Of a stretch of 64,000 nt of DNA, positions 9,037 to 17,065 are shown in pieces. The stretch is from Ga0077527 sp964486865 (GTDB lineage Bacteria > Pseudomonadota > Gammaproteobacteria > Burkholderiales > SG8-41). Every line of letters starts with the position of its first letter. The first letter of the stretch is position 1. The position numbers and the translations under genes were made by a program. The stretch lies in the NCBI GenBank assembly GCA_964486865.1, contig CAZAOZ010000006.1:17549-81548 (forward strand). The letters are read 5' to 3'. The notes below the pieces were generated by a model. The model did not search any database, was not told where the DNA came from, and worked only from the letters and a program-made list of their open reading frames with translations.

Positions 9037-10527
9037 TCAGGCCTGAGCGTTTTTGGCGCTCTGCCCGGCCGCAGTACCCGCCAGTTTGCCGAACACCGCT
9101 CCCGACACCAGCCCGGTTCCGCTGGGATAATTGAAATAAAACAAACCGCCGACCATCTCCCCGGCGCAATACAGGCCGGGGATCGGCAGGTGATTGGTGT
9201 CCAGCACCTGGCCGCTGTCCTTGGCGATGCGCAGCCCGCCGAAGGTGAAGGTAATGCCGCAGGTGGTGGCGTAGGCGTCGTAGGGCGGCGTGTCCAGCGT
9301 CTGCGCCCAGTTCGATTTCGGCGGTTCGATCCCGACCGTGCCCTTGCCATCCTTGATCACGTGGTTGAACGGCACGTCTTTTTTCACCGCGGCGTTGTAT
9401 TCGCGCACGGTTTTCAGGAACTCTTCGGCGTTGACGCCTTCCAGCTTGGGTGCGAGCTCTTCCAGCGAGTTGGCGCTGACCTTGGTCATGAACTTGATGC
9501 GGTATTCGGAGCGCAGCAGTTTGGTGACTTTGGCGTCGAACACCTGCCACGCGAACTGGCCCGGCTGCTTCAGCACCTCGCCGCCGTACTTGGCGTAGGT
9601 GAAGGAATGGAAGTCCAGGCCTTCATCGACAAAGCGCTTGCCGTCGGCATTGATCAGCAGGCCGAAAATGTAGCTGTGTTTCTGGAATTGGTCGCCGACA
9701 TTGACGTCGCCGTATTCCGGCGCGTAGCGGTCCCAGCCGGTGGCATGACAGCCCGACCAGTTGCCGTAGGGCGCGGCGCCGATGTTCAGCGCCATCTGCA
9801 GTCCGTCGCCGACGTTGTAGCGCGTGCCGCGCACCTTGGCCAGCTCCCAGCCGGGACCGAGATAACGCGCGCGCATTTCGGGATTGGCCTCGAAGCCGCC
9901 GCAGGCGAGCACCACCGATTTTGCCGGCATGTCGAAGGCTTTGCCCTTTTGCCGCACGCGCACGCCGCTGACGGTTGCACCGTCGTAAAGCAGGCTGATG
10001 GCGCGGGTTTCGTACATGACCGTGATGCCGGCTTTTTGCGCGGCCTTGTCGAGGAACTGCACCAGACCCGCGCCGCCGCCCGACACTTCAATCGGCATGT
10101 TGCCGAAAAAGGTGCGCTTGCCATCGACTACCGCCGACTGGCGTCCCCAGTTGGGTATGAAGCGCACGCCCTTGGCGCGCAGCCACACCATGGTGTCCAG
10201 GCTTTCGTTGACCAGGTATTCCGACAGGTCGGGATCGGTGCGGTAGCTGGTCAACTGGTGAATCTTGTCCAGAAAGTCCGCGCGGGTGTTGGTGCCGAAA
10301 TCGGTATTGGCGATTTCTTCCGGTGTGATGTCGGTGACGCGTGTCAGGTCTTCCACGGTGTCGAAGGCAAAACGCATCACGCCGCCGGCAAAGCGGGTGT
10401 TGCCGCCGGATTCATCCTCGGTCGCGGCTTCGAGCACGGCGACGCGCGCGCCCTGATCATGCGCGGCCAGCGCGGCGCACAGCGCGGCATTGCCCTTGCC
10501 GACGACGATCACGTCAAAGCTGTTCAT
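9037..10527 (-). CDS. FAD-dependent tricarballylate dehydrogenase-like flavoprotein (TcuA-like)
   Basis: A 496-residue FAD flavoprotein of the fumarate reductase/succinate dehydrogenase/KsdD superfamily. The N-terminal dinucleotide fold reads VIVVGKGNAALCAALAA (residues 5-21), followed by ESGGNTRFAGG, close to the pattern of TcuA, which oxidises tricarballylate to cis-aconitate. The C-terminal FAD signature GLYCAGEMVGGLFYFNYPSG and the end GAVFGKLAG are present. It heads the minus-strand operon of three PrpD proteins, a Bug protein and a cupin, so it probably desaturates a tri- or dicarboxylate that the PrpD proteins then process. No tcuB electron-transfer gene is nearby. The subfamily is likely; the substrate is inferred. 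Confidence 0.8.
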   Translation of the reverse strand: MNSFDVIVVGKGNAALCAALAAHDQGARVAVLEAATEDESGGNTRFAGGVMRFAFDTVEDLTRVTDITPEEIANTDFGTNTRADFLDKIHQLTSYRTDPDLSEYLVNESLDTMVWLRAKGVRFIPNWGRQSAVVDGKRTFFGNMPIEVSGGGAGLVQFLDKAAQKAGITVMYETRAISLLYDGATVSGVRVRQKGKAFDMPAKSVVLACGGFEANPEMRARYLGPGWELAKVRGTRYNVGDGLQMALNIGAAPYGNWSGCHATGWDRYAPEYGDVNVGDQFQKHSYIFGLLINADGKRFVDEGLDFHSFTYAKYGGEVLKQPGQFAWQVFDAKVTKLLRSEYRIKFMTKVSANSLEELAPKLEGVNAEEFLKTVREYNAAVKKDVPFNHVIKDGKGTVGIEPPKSNWAQTLDTPPYDAYATTCGITFTFGGLRIAKDSGQVLDTNHLPIPGLYCAGEMVGGLFYFNYPSGTGLVSGAVFGKLAGTAAGQSAKNAQA

Positions 10528-10974
10528 TTACTGGACTTTCTGGAATTCAGGAGATCACGGGGATGCCGCGGGAGTGCCGAATTTAGGCGTGGTACGGGGT
10601 AGTGTCAAGGTGACGCAATGCGGAATGTGGCTCTGCTGCAGGATCACATGGCGCAATTGCGTGTACGCCGCTTTCATGAGATTACGCGCAGGTCAATCCG
10701 CCGACACAAATGGAATCAGTAGTTGGGATGGCGCAACGGGTTGCCCTGGTGTAAGCAGTATTTAAACGTTCGCCCGTCGGAGCTTTAAAGTGATACTGTT
10801 ACTTTATAAACTTGAGTTTTGACCTCGCAAGTAGCGCCCATTAGTATTTAACCTCAAGTGCCTCAGAGGCAAAGAGCGGCGAGTCGTTACCGCAGACCGC
10901 GATCTACCCAAAACGACCTTCAACTGACGTTGGTGAGTGTCGATAGCAACCAAGAACATACGAGGGTGTCACTG
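10528..10974. other. Long gene-free leader between the tcuA-like gene and Druantia
   Basis: No convincing gene was found. It holds the divergent upstream regions of the minus-strand catabolic operon and the plus-strand defence operon, and base composition turns more AT-rich from about 10740. A frame in phase with druA opens at a GTG at 10858, but its first 39 codons lack a ribosome binding site and look non-conserved. Confidence 0.5.
10784..10810. promoter_or_regulatory. Inverted repeat upstream of the Druantia operon
   Basis: The arms TTTAAAGT and ACTTTATAAA are separated by nine bases. They form the only clear dyad in the druA leader and overlap a TATAAA that could serve as a -10 element. 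It could be an operator or simply part of the promoter; the evidence is weak. Confidence 0.25.
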
Positions 10975-12216
10975 GTGAAGAGAAAGTCAGCCGTTGTCGC
11001 TGCGTTCACGCCGGAAGCGATACTCAAGCGGAAAATTCGTGCTCACCTGCGAAAACTGGGGTTTCACAAGGGACCCGGTGGTACGCTCGTTCCGCCTTCC
11101 AAATCAAAGGAGTCGGTGCGTGCATTACACTATGAGCAGCGTAGGGCTGGGTTAAAGAAGCAACGCGCGTTCGTGCAGTGTGTGCTGCCAGAACTGCAAC
11201 ATTATTTTGCAGAAGGCAGCGAGGTTGATGTGAGCAGGGTCGAGCCGGTCCTAGAGTTGATCAAGGCCAATACTTGGCAATCCGATCTCTTTCGACTGGC
11301 AAGCCTATCCTGGTCGGTGCCCGTGTCCGCCGGCTATGGCCGGCGCCTGCGCTATCTCGTCTGGGACAAAAGCAACAACAAACTGATTGGCATCATTGCG
11401 CTCGGTGATCCTGTGTTCAATTTGAAAGCGCGTGACGATCTCGTTGGCTGGAGCGCCAGCGACCGCGAAAAGCGGCTCGTAAACATTCTAGACGCCTATG
11501 TTCTCGGCGCGGTGCCCCCTTACAACATGCTGCTTGGAGGCAAGCTCGTCTCCTGCCTCGTACGCTCACGTGAAGTGCGCGACGACTTTGCGCGCAAGTA
11601 CGGAAAAACACGAGGTGTGATATCGCGCAAGAAAAAGGGCGCGCAACTCGCCATCGTGACCACGAGTTCTTCGCTGGGGCGCTCGTCGGTCTACAATCGG
11701 CTCAAACTCGAGAAAGAGACCTACATGCGTTCGATTGGCTTTACCCAAGGGTGGGGTCATTTCCACGTTCCCGATACGCTGTTTACAGAACTCCGCGCTT
11801 ACCTGCGCAAGCGGAAACACAAATATGTCGATGGGCATAAGTTTGGTGAGGGACCGAATTGGCGCTTGAGAACTATTCGTGCCGCTTTCGATGCGCTCGG
11901 CTTCAAGGCCGACCTGCTCAGGCATGGCATTGGTCGCGAAATTTTCATATGCGAGGTTGCGCTCAACGCGCGTAAGATTTTGCGCGGTGCAGCAGTCAAA
12001 GCAAATTACCGTGGACTAAAAACAGTTTCGGAAATCGGCGAACTTGCACGCACACGCTGGATCATTCCCCGCGCCGAGCGCCGACCAGACTACAAGATAT
12101 GGAAGCGCGAGCAATTCCGTAGCCTAGTTCTAGCAACAACGCGGGTGCGTGACGAAGCGCCGTCCTCGCAGCCAGCCGCACTCACGACGCGAGGCACTAC
12201 GGAAATGAGTGCCTAA
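10975..12216 (+). CDS. druA: Druantia anti-phage protein DruA (DUF4338)
   Basis: This 413-residue protein matches the DUF4338/DruA family, the signature gene of Druantia type I anti-phage defence. The features seen are an N-terminal basic ILKRKIRAHLRKLGFHKGPGG, a central core with RLRYLVWDKSNNKLIGIIALG and GWSASDREKRLVNILD, and TSSSLGRSSVYNRL in the C-terminal half. The protein is very basic, as expected for nucleic acid contact, though its activity is not established. I chose the GTG at 10975 because CGAGGG lies eight bases upstream; an in-frame GTG at 10858 has no such site. The next gene begins right after its stop, so translation is coupled. Confidence 0.85.
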   Translation: MKRKSAVVAAFTPEAILKRKIRAHLRKLGFHKGPGGTLVPPSKSKESVRALHYEQRRAGLKKQRAFVQCVLPELQHYFAEGSEVDVSRVEPVLELIKANTWQSDLFRLASLSWSVPVSAGYGRRLRYLVWDKSNNKLIGIIALGDPVFNLKARDDLVGWSASDREKRLVNILDAYVLGAVPPYNMLLGGKLVSCLVRSREVRDDFARKYGKTRGVISRKKKGAQLAIVTTSSSLGRSSVYNRLKLEKETYMRSIGFTQGWGHFHVPDTLFTELRAYLRKRKHKYVDGHKFGEGPNWRLRTIRAAFDALGFKADLLRHGIGREIFICEVALNARKILRGAAVKANYRGLKTVSEIGELARTRWIIPRAERRPDYKIWKREQFRSLVLATTRVRDEAPSSQPAALTTRGTTEMSA

Positions 12217-13881
12217 ATGCTCTACGCCAGAATACACAGGACCGGAGAGATTGTTGCTGCGTCAAAAGCCTCGCGATACGATGAGTTTCGTTGTCCGACT
12301 CGCACCTGTAAAGCAGAGGTTTTTTTAAAGGCAGGGCAACATAATATCGCACACTTCGCCCACATGCCGGGCCAAGGAAAGCCTGAGTGTGAAAACTACC
12401 ACCCACCTGAAAACTTACGACGTCAAAGGGAAACGCCGTCACCGCAACCGTCCACGCAAAAGATCGATAGCCTGCTTCTCAGCATCGAACTTGACCCTGA
12501 TCTTGATGTCCGTCATGGTTTGAGGCGATGGGGGCTGCGGCTCACCGTTCCCAAATCATACGAATCCCACGGAGAAATCGAAATGGACTTGGGGGGCGGT
12601 GACGTAAGGCGCGTCCCGCTCACCACCCTCTTGACTGGCAGCAAGACCTATCGCGCCGATCCGGCTGCTGTCGAGTTCGGCGCAGCCAGAGTCAGCCCCC
12701 AAGTTCTGCCAGAATATCGCCAAGCCGTCGAACATCGGATCGCCGGGCTGAATCCAGTCGGCACAACTGCATTTGCCGCAGTTCCCCAGACGCTCAAGCC
12801 GCGGTGCAACGCCCTTCGATGGGGCGAGAGCTATTACTTTGTGTGGCACTGTGAAAAATTCAGAGAACTTCCATCGAGCTTATTGCACCACGCTTTAGCG
12901 GACAATCACGGTTGGTCCTGTTGCTTGCTCGCATTGCCGGACAAAGCAGATCCCGACATCACGATGTGGCTGGAAAAGACCTGCGATTTACAGATTGCTC
13001 CTGCAAGACGCGAATGGACCTTGATCCATCCGGCGCCGTATGGCGTGGACGACTTCGGTTACCTGCAAATTCATTCTGCGGCCACTCTGCTGTTGGCCAT
13101 CAAGATGGTCGATGATGAGGGCGAAATCACCTGCGTCTCGGGACAGCAGTCCGTGTCGCTTCAGTTGTCGGGTGCAGGGCGGAATATTGTCGAAATTGGC
13201 GTCGGACAACAGACGCTGCCGCAGCCCATCCATCTCTCATGGGACCTGTTGCCACTTAATTCGCTAGCGGCTCAGGCCTATCCCGAATCAGCGCCGGAAC
13301 TCGCTGTCGTTGTTGAGTTCGGCCAGGGCCCTCATAAGACCGTTGTAGCTCTGCATCACGCGAAATGCCGTGCGCGGCTGCTGCGCGTACGCACGGCAGA
13401 CGAACAAATCTCGGATGTCCACGCAGATTCCCGTTTGCTTGGAAAGCTACGGTTCCGCCGGGCGGACGAATTCGAATGGCAAAGCGAAGATTTGAATTGT
13501 ACGCGGACTGACGCCCTCACCGCGAATGGGCATGCCTCGCTCCCGATAACGCAGATTGCGCGTCTCAATGCGCTTCTGAAGGACCGGTCGCTTGATGTGG
13601 CGATCGACTTTGGGCCCTATGGCGTATTCTTTGCGAACGCCCTTGCCGTGGAATATCCTGCTCGACGTGTGCAGATACCCCGTCGGCTGCGTGCGCAAAT
13701 TGAATGGCTTTGCAAAGCCTCGCACGGCTTTGTCAATGCCGAACGCCGATTTGTCAATACGCTTGACGATGCCGCGCTTCTTCGTCATCTCTCAACCCTC
13801 AAGATTCCAGTCTCGTTGATTGCCAACCGGCGCGCGCTCGAATGCGACTTGCGCCGGATCGAAAGCGGTCTGCCGACATGA
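12217..13881 (+). CDS. druB: Druantia type I protein DruB
   Basis: A 554-residue protein in the druB position. The first 50 residues carry a Cys pair (C26, C31) and NIAHFAH (about 43-49). This looks like the N-terminal zinc-ribbon-like region of CoiA and related nuclease families (CPxCx...HFAH). The rest has no domain I recognise. It starts with ATG immediately after the druA stop (TAA-ATG) and overlaps druC by ATGA, which is typical of a tightly coupled complex. The assignment to DruB rests on gene order with DruA and DruE, not on recognition of the whole protein. The CoiA-like similarity is my own reading. Confidence 0.75.
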   Translation: MLYARIHRTGEIVAASKASRYDEFRCPTRTCKAEVFLKAGQHNIAHFAHMPGQGKPECENYHPPENLRRQRETPSPQPSTQKIDSLLLSIELDPDLDVRHGLRRWGLRLTVPKSYESHGEIEMDLGGGDVRRVPLTTLLTGSKTYRADPAAVEFGAARVSPQVLPEYRQAVEHRIAGLNPVGTTAFAAVPQTLKPRCNALRWGESYYFVWHCEKFRELPSSLLHHALADNHGWSCCLLALPDKADPDITMWLEKTCDLQIAPARREWTLIHPAPYGVDDFGYLQIHSAATLLLAIKMVDDEGEITCVSGQQSVSLQLSGAGRNIVEIGVGQQTLPQPIHLSWDLLPLNSLAAQAYPESAPELAVVVEFGQGPHKTVVALHHAKCRARLLRVRTADEQISDVHADSRLLGKLRFRRADEFEWQSEDLNCTRTDALTANGHASLPITQIARLNALLKDRSLDVAIDFGPYGVFFANALAVEYPARRVQIPRRLRAQIEWLCKASHGFVNAERRFVNTLDDAALLRHLSTLKIPVSLIANRRALECDLRRIESGLPT

Positions 13882-15974
13882 CCGACCGACTGATACCAAG
13901 CTCCGAGGCCAAGGCGCGTGTCCAGCAACTCGGTCAAAAGGAACTGCAGGCTTTTTTCGATGAAGTTCCAGCATCTGCCATTCGTCCGCTGGCGGCTTAT
14001 CTGCCACCTGTGGATGGATTCCGCCGAGGAAGTGCTGCGGGCATTGCCAAGCAAAAGGAAACACTGGCGCGACGATTGAGCCGCCCTACGGCCAACGAGA
14101 ACGACTACAAAGCCCTATATTTGGTCTGGCGCAGGTGGATTGATGTAACCCAGTCAAACGCGCAACTGATCCAGAGTCTTATCGATGAACTAGAAGAAGC
14201 TGCTGACAAAGCGGACGGACTGGAGGCGCGCAGACTTGCCATTGAGAAACACACCGATTCCCTTCTACAAAAACTGAACGAGGAGTCGGAACAAAACCGC
14301 TCCACGCGCGAGGGCATTGAGCGGCTCTATACTTTTAGCACCCTGCCTGAAACCGCGGCGGCCCGCGGCATCATCGCTGCCGCGAAACTGGCTGCGGATG
14401 TTGCGCGTGATACCACATATCGCAATCTGCCGACGCGGCTTGATCAGGACGAGCGTGTTATTCAATCTATCAAGGCCGAACTTAAAGACCTTACTGATCA
14501 TGTTGCAGCCATCGCCGATAAATGCGCCAAAGTCGTTCGTGACCTGCCGGGCCTCCGCGATGCCATCCGCGATGCTCGATCGTCCGCCGACGCCGCGCGC
14601 GCCGCGGTCAACGAGATAGCCAAAAAGCCAACGAATGACCAAGATAAAAGCAGCCGCGCTGCCACCGAAGCGCGCATCAAGGCGCTTGCCGATGACCTCG
14701 GCGCATTGCGCAAGTCGGTCAACGAATTGGAGTCAAACCTCGACCCACTCAAGCAGTTGACGGAAGGCGCTCGAATGCTTGCAGATACGCAGGCCAAATC
14801 GGCCGAAGAGCAAGAGCAGCATGCCGGCCGGATCGACCAAGTTTCGGTGGCGCTCGAACAAGTGAGGCGCGACGTAGATGCGCTTCACGAAGATCGAACG
14901 CAAGTGGACCGGATCGCGCCACTTGCCGAGCAAATAGCCGAACTTGCGCGGCGCGTCGATGCCACTACCGCAGAGCCTCAACCTTCACATCAGACCAACG
15001 ACTCTGCCCGGCATGCTTCGAACAGTAGCTGCGCACTCCATTGGACCTCGCTTCCCACGGCGGATAATGGTACAGCGATTTCTTCTCATGGCAGCCTCGC
15101 TACAGCCTTCACCAACGCGCTGCTACCCCTTGGCCTGCGCAAGACCGGGGCCCAACTCCTTGCGGAGGAGTGCGCGGCCGCCATAGTGGCTCGGCAGGCC
15201 ATCTTTCTGCAAGGGGCCTTTGCATCCCGCGTCGCCCAGGCGCTGGCAGCAGCGACCGGCGGTGCCGCGAGCGCACGGTTGGCGATGCCGATTGGCATTC
15301 TGGACGGTGGGCAACTTCGCCTTTCGATCGAGGAGGCCTTTGCTTCGCTCAACGACGGTGTGGGTGGGCTGGCCGTCGAGGGCATCAACCATGTGCCTTT
15401 TGACCTAATACGAGAAATCATTGCGGATTGCGTTAGTCCCGCTGCGCCGCCCAACGCACCCTATCGCCGAATTGCAGTGTTCGCCACGCTGTCGCGGGGC
15501 GCTGCCTCGCTTCTCATTGAGCCGGAAGTCCTGGAACTGGGGCCGGTATTTGATCTTGACTATCTCGATTGGCGTACCAATCCCACTCCGGCCCCGCCGC
15601 CTCAGGCAAGCTTTCTTCTCGCCACGACAGACCAGGCGATATTCGCAAAACTCGCCAGCGCGAGCGCAAATGCGGAGGAAGCCGTCCGCCTCGCGCAGGC
15701 TCTGGCAACCAAGCGAAATCCAGCGGTTGAGCGGAGTGTAGTGCGCGCCTATCAGGCTCTCCACCTGACTCGGTCAGACCAAAGGACGGTCACGCCGTTG
15801 CACTCGCTGCTTTACGGATGGCTCGTGCCATATTGGCGCGCGCTAGGCCTCTCCAGAGAGCGGGTCGATTCCGAGTTCCACGGAGGTAGTGCCCGTGGCG
15901 CCCCCCTGGACGAACGCCTTACGGCTATGTTCGAGGCCGAGTTCCCGGACAGCAAGAAAGGTGGTGAGCAGTGA
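13878..15974 (+). CDS. druC: Druantia type I protein DruC (coiled-coil rich)
   Basis: A 698-residue protein in the druC position. Residues about 80-370 are dominated by charged heptad-like stretches (LIDELEEAADKADGLEAR, then several ADDLGALRKSVNELESN-type blocks), so a long coiled coil is likely. The C-terminal third is globular and alanine-rich. No catalytic motif was seen. A longer frame begins at 13842, but the ATG at 13878 overlaps the druB stop as ATGA and is preferred. It ends in a GTGA overlap with druD. A structural or scaffold role is only a guess. Confidence 0.75.
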   Translation: MTDRLIPSSEAKARVQQLGQKELQAFFDEVPASAIRPLAAYLPPVDGFRRGSAAGIAKQKETLARRLSRPTANENDYKALYLVWRRWIDVTQSNAQLIQSLIDELEEAADKADGLEARRLAIEKHTDSLLQKLNEESEQNRSTREGIERLYTFSTLPETAAARGIIAAAKLAADVARDTTYRNLPTRLDQDERVIQSIKAELKDLTDHVAAIADKCAKVVRDLPGLRDAIRDARSSADAARAAVNEIAKKPTNDQDKSSRAATEARIKALADDLGALRKSVNELESNLDPLKQLTEGARMLADTQAKSAEEQEQHAGRIDQVSVALEQVRRDVDALHEDRTQVDRIAPLAEQIAELARRVDATTAEPQPSHQTNDSARHASNSSCALHWTSLPTADNGTAISSHGSLATAFTNALLPLGLRKTGAQLLAEECAAAIVARQAIFLQGAFASRVAQALAAATGGAASARLAMPIGILDGGQLRLSIEEAFASLNDGVGGLAVEGINHVPFDLIREIIADCVSPAAPPNAPYRRIAVFATLSRGAASLLIEPEVLELGPVFDLDYLDWRTNPTPAPPPQASFLLATTDQAIFAKLASASANAEEAVRLAQALATKRNPAVERSVVRAYQALHLTRSDQRTVTPLHSLLYGWLVPYWRALGLSRERVDSEFHGGSARGAPLDERLTAMFEAEFPDSKKGGEQ

Positions 15975-17065
15975 TCGCGTTGTCGCAACGCCGAATCGGG
16001 GAGGCGGAGGCCAGCCTGTGCCGCGAATGGCAAGGCGTACTCGACCCGGCAGCGCTCGCGGGCACCCTTGCCGCTGAGCACATGCGCGCGCTCATTTATG
16101 GTGCCACGGTGGCCCACCGAGGAGCAGGCGCTGTACCCAGCATTCACACGGCTCGGCTGCTGGCCAGCGCACGCCGGGCCGTCGAGCTTGTCTGGCCGCA
16201 ATATGCTCATCGTCCACCGACGCCCGATATCTGCGCGGTGACCCTTGAACAGATGGAGGTCATCGGGGACGCGGCCGGTATCGGCTCAGGGCAATGGCTT
16301 GCAGCACCTCTTCGCATCGTGGCGCCCAAAGACGGCTCACATTACTTACTCGTTGGCGCAGTACCTGCCTACGCGATCCATTGCACGCTCGGCGTGCCAC
16401 CAACCTGCGCCGGCACATCGCGGTTCGTCGCCGCGACCGTATTTGAGGCTCAGGGTAGCGAGGATCTCGCAGTCTCCGTGGATGACTGGCTTGGCCACCA
16501 GCAACCGCTCGCAGCATGGACCGCGCAGGTGCTTTCCCATCACGAAGGCCGAATGGACACCGTCGAAGGACTATCTGCCGAGCAGCTTGAACTCTATGTG
16601 CCCGACGTGATCCAGGCCCAACACCGAACTGGCCGCTGGATCGCGGCTGGACAAATTGGTCGGCCACTTGGCGGACTGAGGCTTTGCCGGCCGCAGGGCC
16701 ATTACGCCAAGAATTGGGATCGTCCTTATTATCTCGCGCATTTCGAGTTCAAGGATGGCGCGCTTATGCTTCGCCGCACCGCGTCCGTCAGCCACGATCT
16801 CACGCTCCGGCTGCGTTTCGGTCTTGATATCGTGCTGCAAACCCCACGTCGCGTTTCGATTGTACGCCGGGGTGACACATTCTGGATGGACCGTCCCCTG
16901 GCGCTTCCGCACCCGGAAGCGCGCGTTTACGCGCTCGGATGGAAACATGCCGCGCAAGATAGTCCTGATCGGCTCACTTTTCATGCCGATGCCATGCCAT
17001 TCGTTGTGCATGCGCTTCAGCGCTTGGCGGTTACCCCAACCGTCACGAGTGGAGGTACGGTATGA
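15971..17065 (+). CDS. druD: Druantia type I protein DruD
   Basis: A 364-residue protein between druC and druE. It starts at GTG overlapping the druC stop (GTGA) and ends overlapping the druE start (ATGA). I see no transmembrane segments and no catalytic motif; the protein has a mixed alpha/beta character, with conserved-looking IVAPKDGSHYLLVGAVPA and LRLRFGLDIVLQ. The name rests on its place in a five-gene operon with DUF4338 at the start and the giant helicase at the end. Function is unknown. Confidence 0.7.
   Translation: MIALSQRRIGEAEASLCREWQGVLDPAALAGTLAAEHMRALIYGATVAHRGAGAVPSIHTARLLASARRAVELVWPQYAHRPPTPDICAVTLEQMEVIGDAAGIGSGQWLAAPLRIVAPKDGSHYLLVGAVPAYAIHCTLGVPPTCAGTSRFVAATVFEAQGSEDLAVSVDDWLGHQQPLAAWTAQVLSHHEGRMDTVEGLSAEQLELYVPDVIQAQHRTGRWIAAGQIGRPLGGLRLCRPQGHYAKNWDRPYYLAHFEFKDGALMLRRTASVSHDLTLRLRFGLDIVLQTPRRVSIVRRGDTFWMDRPLALPHPEARVYALGWKHAAQDSPDRLTFHADAMPFVVHALQRLAVTPTVTSGGTV

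Noticed and set aside
10858..12216. Longer druA from the GTG at 10858
   Set aside because: The extra 39 residues lack a ribosome binding site and are Arg/Gln-rich without family likeness; the GTG at 10975 has a proper site.
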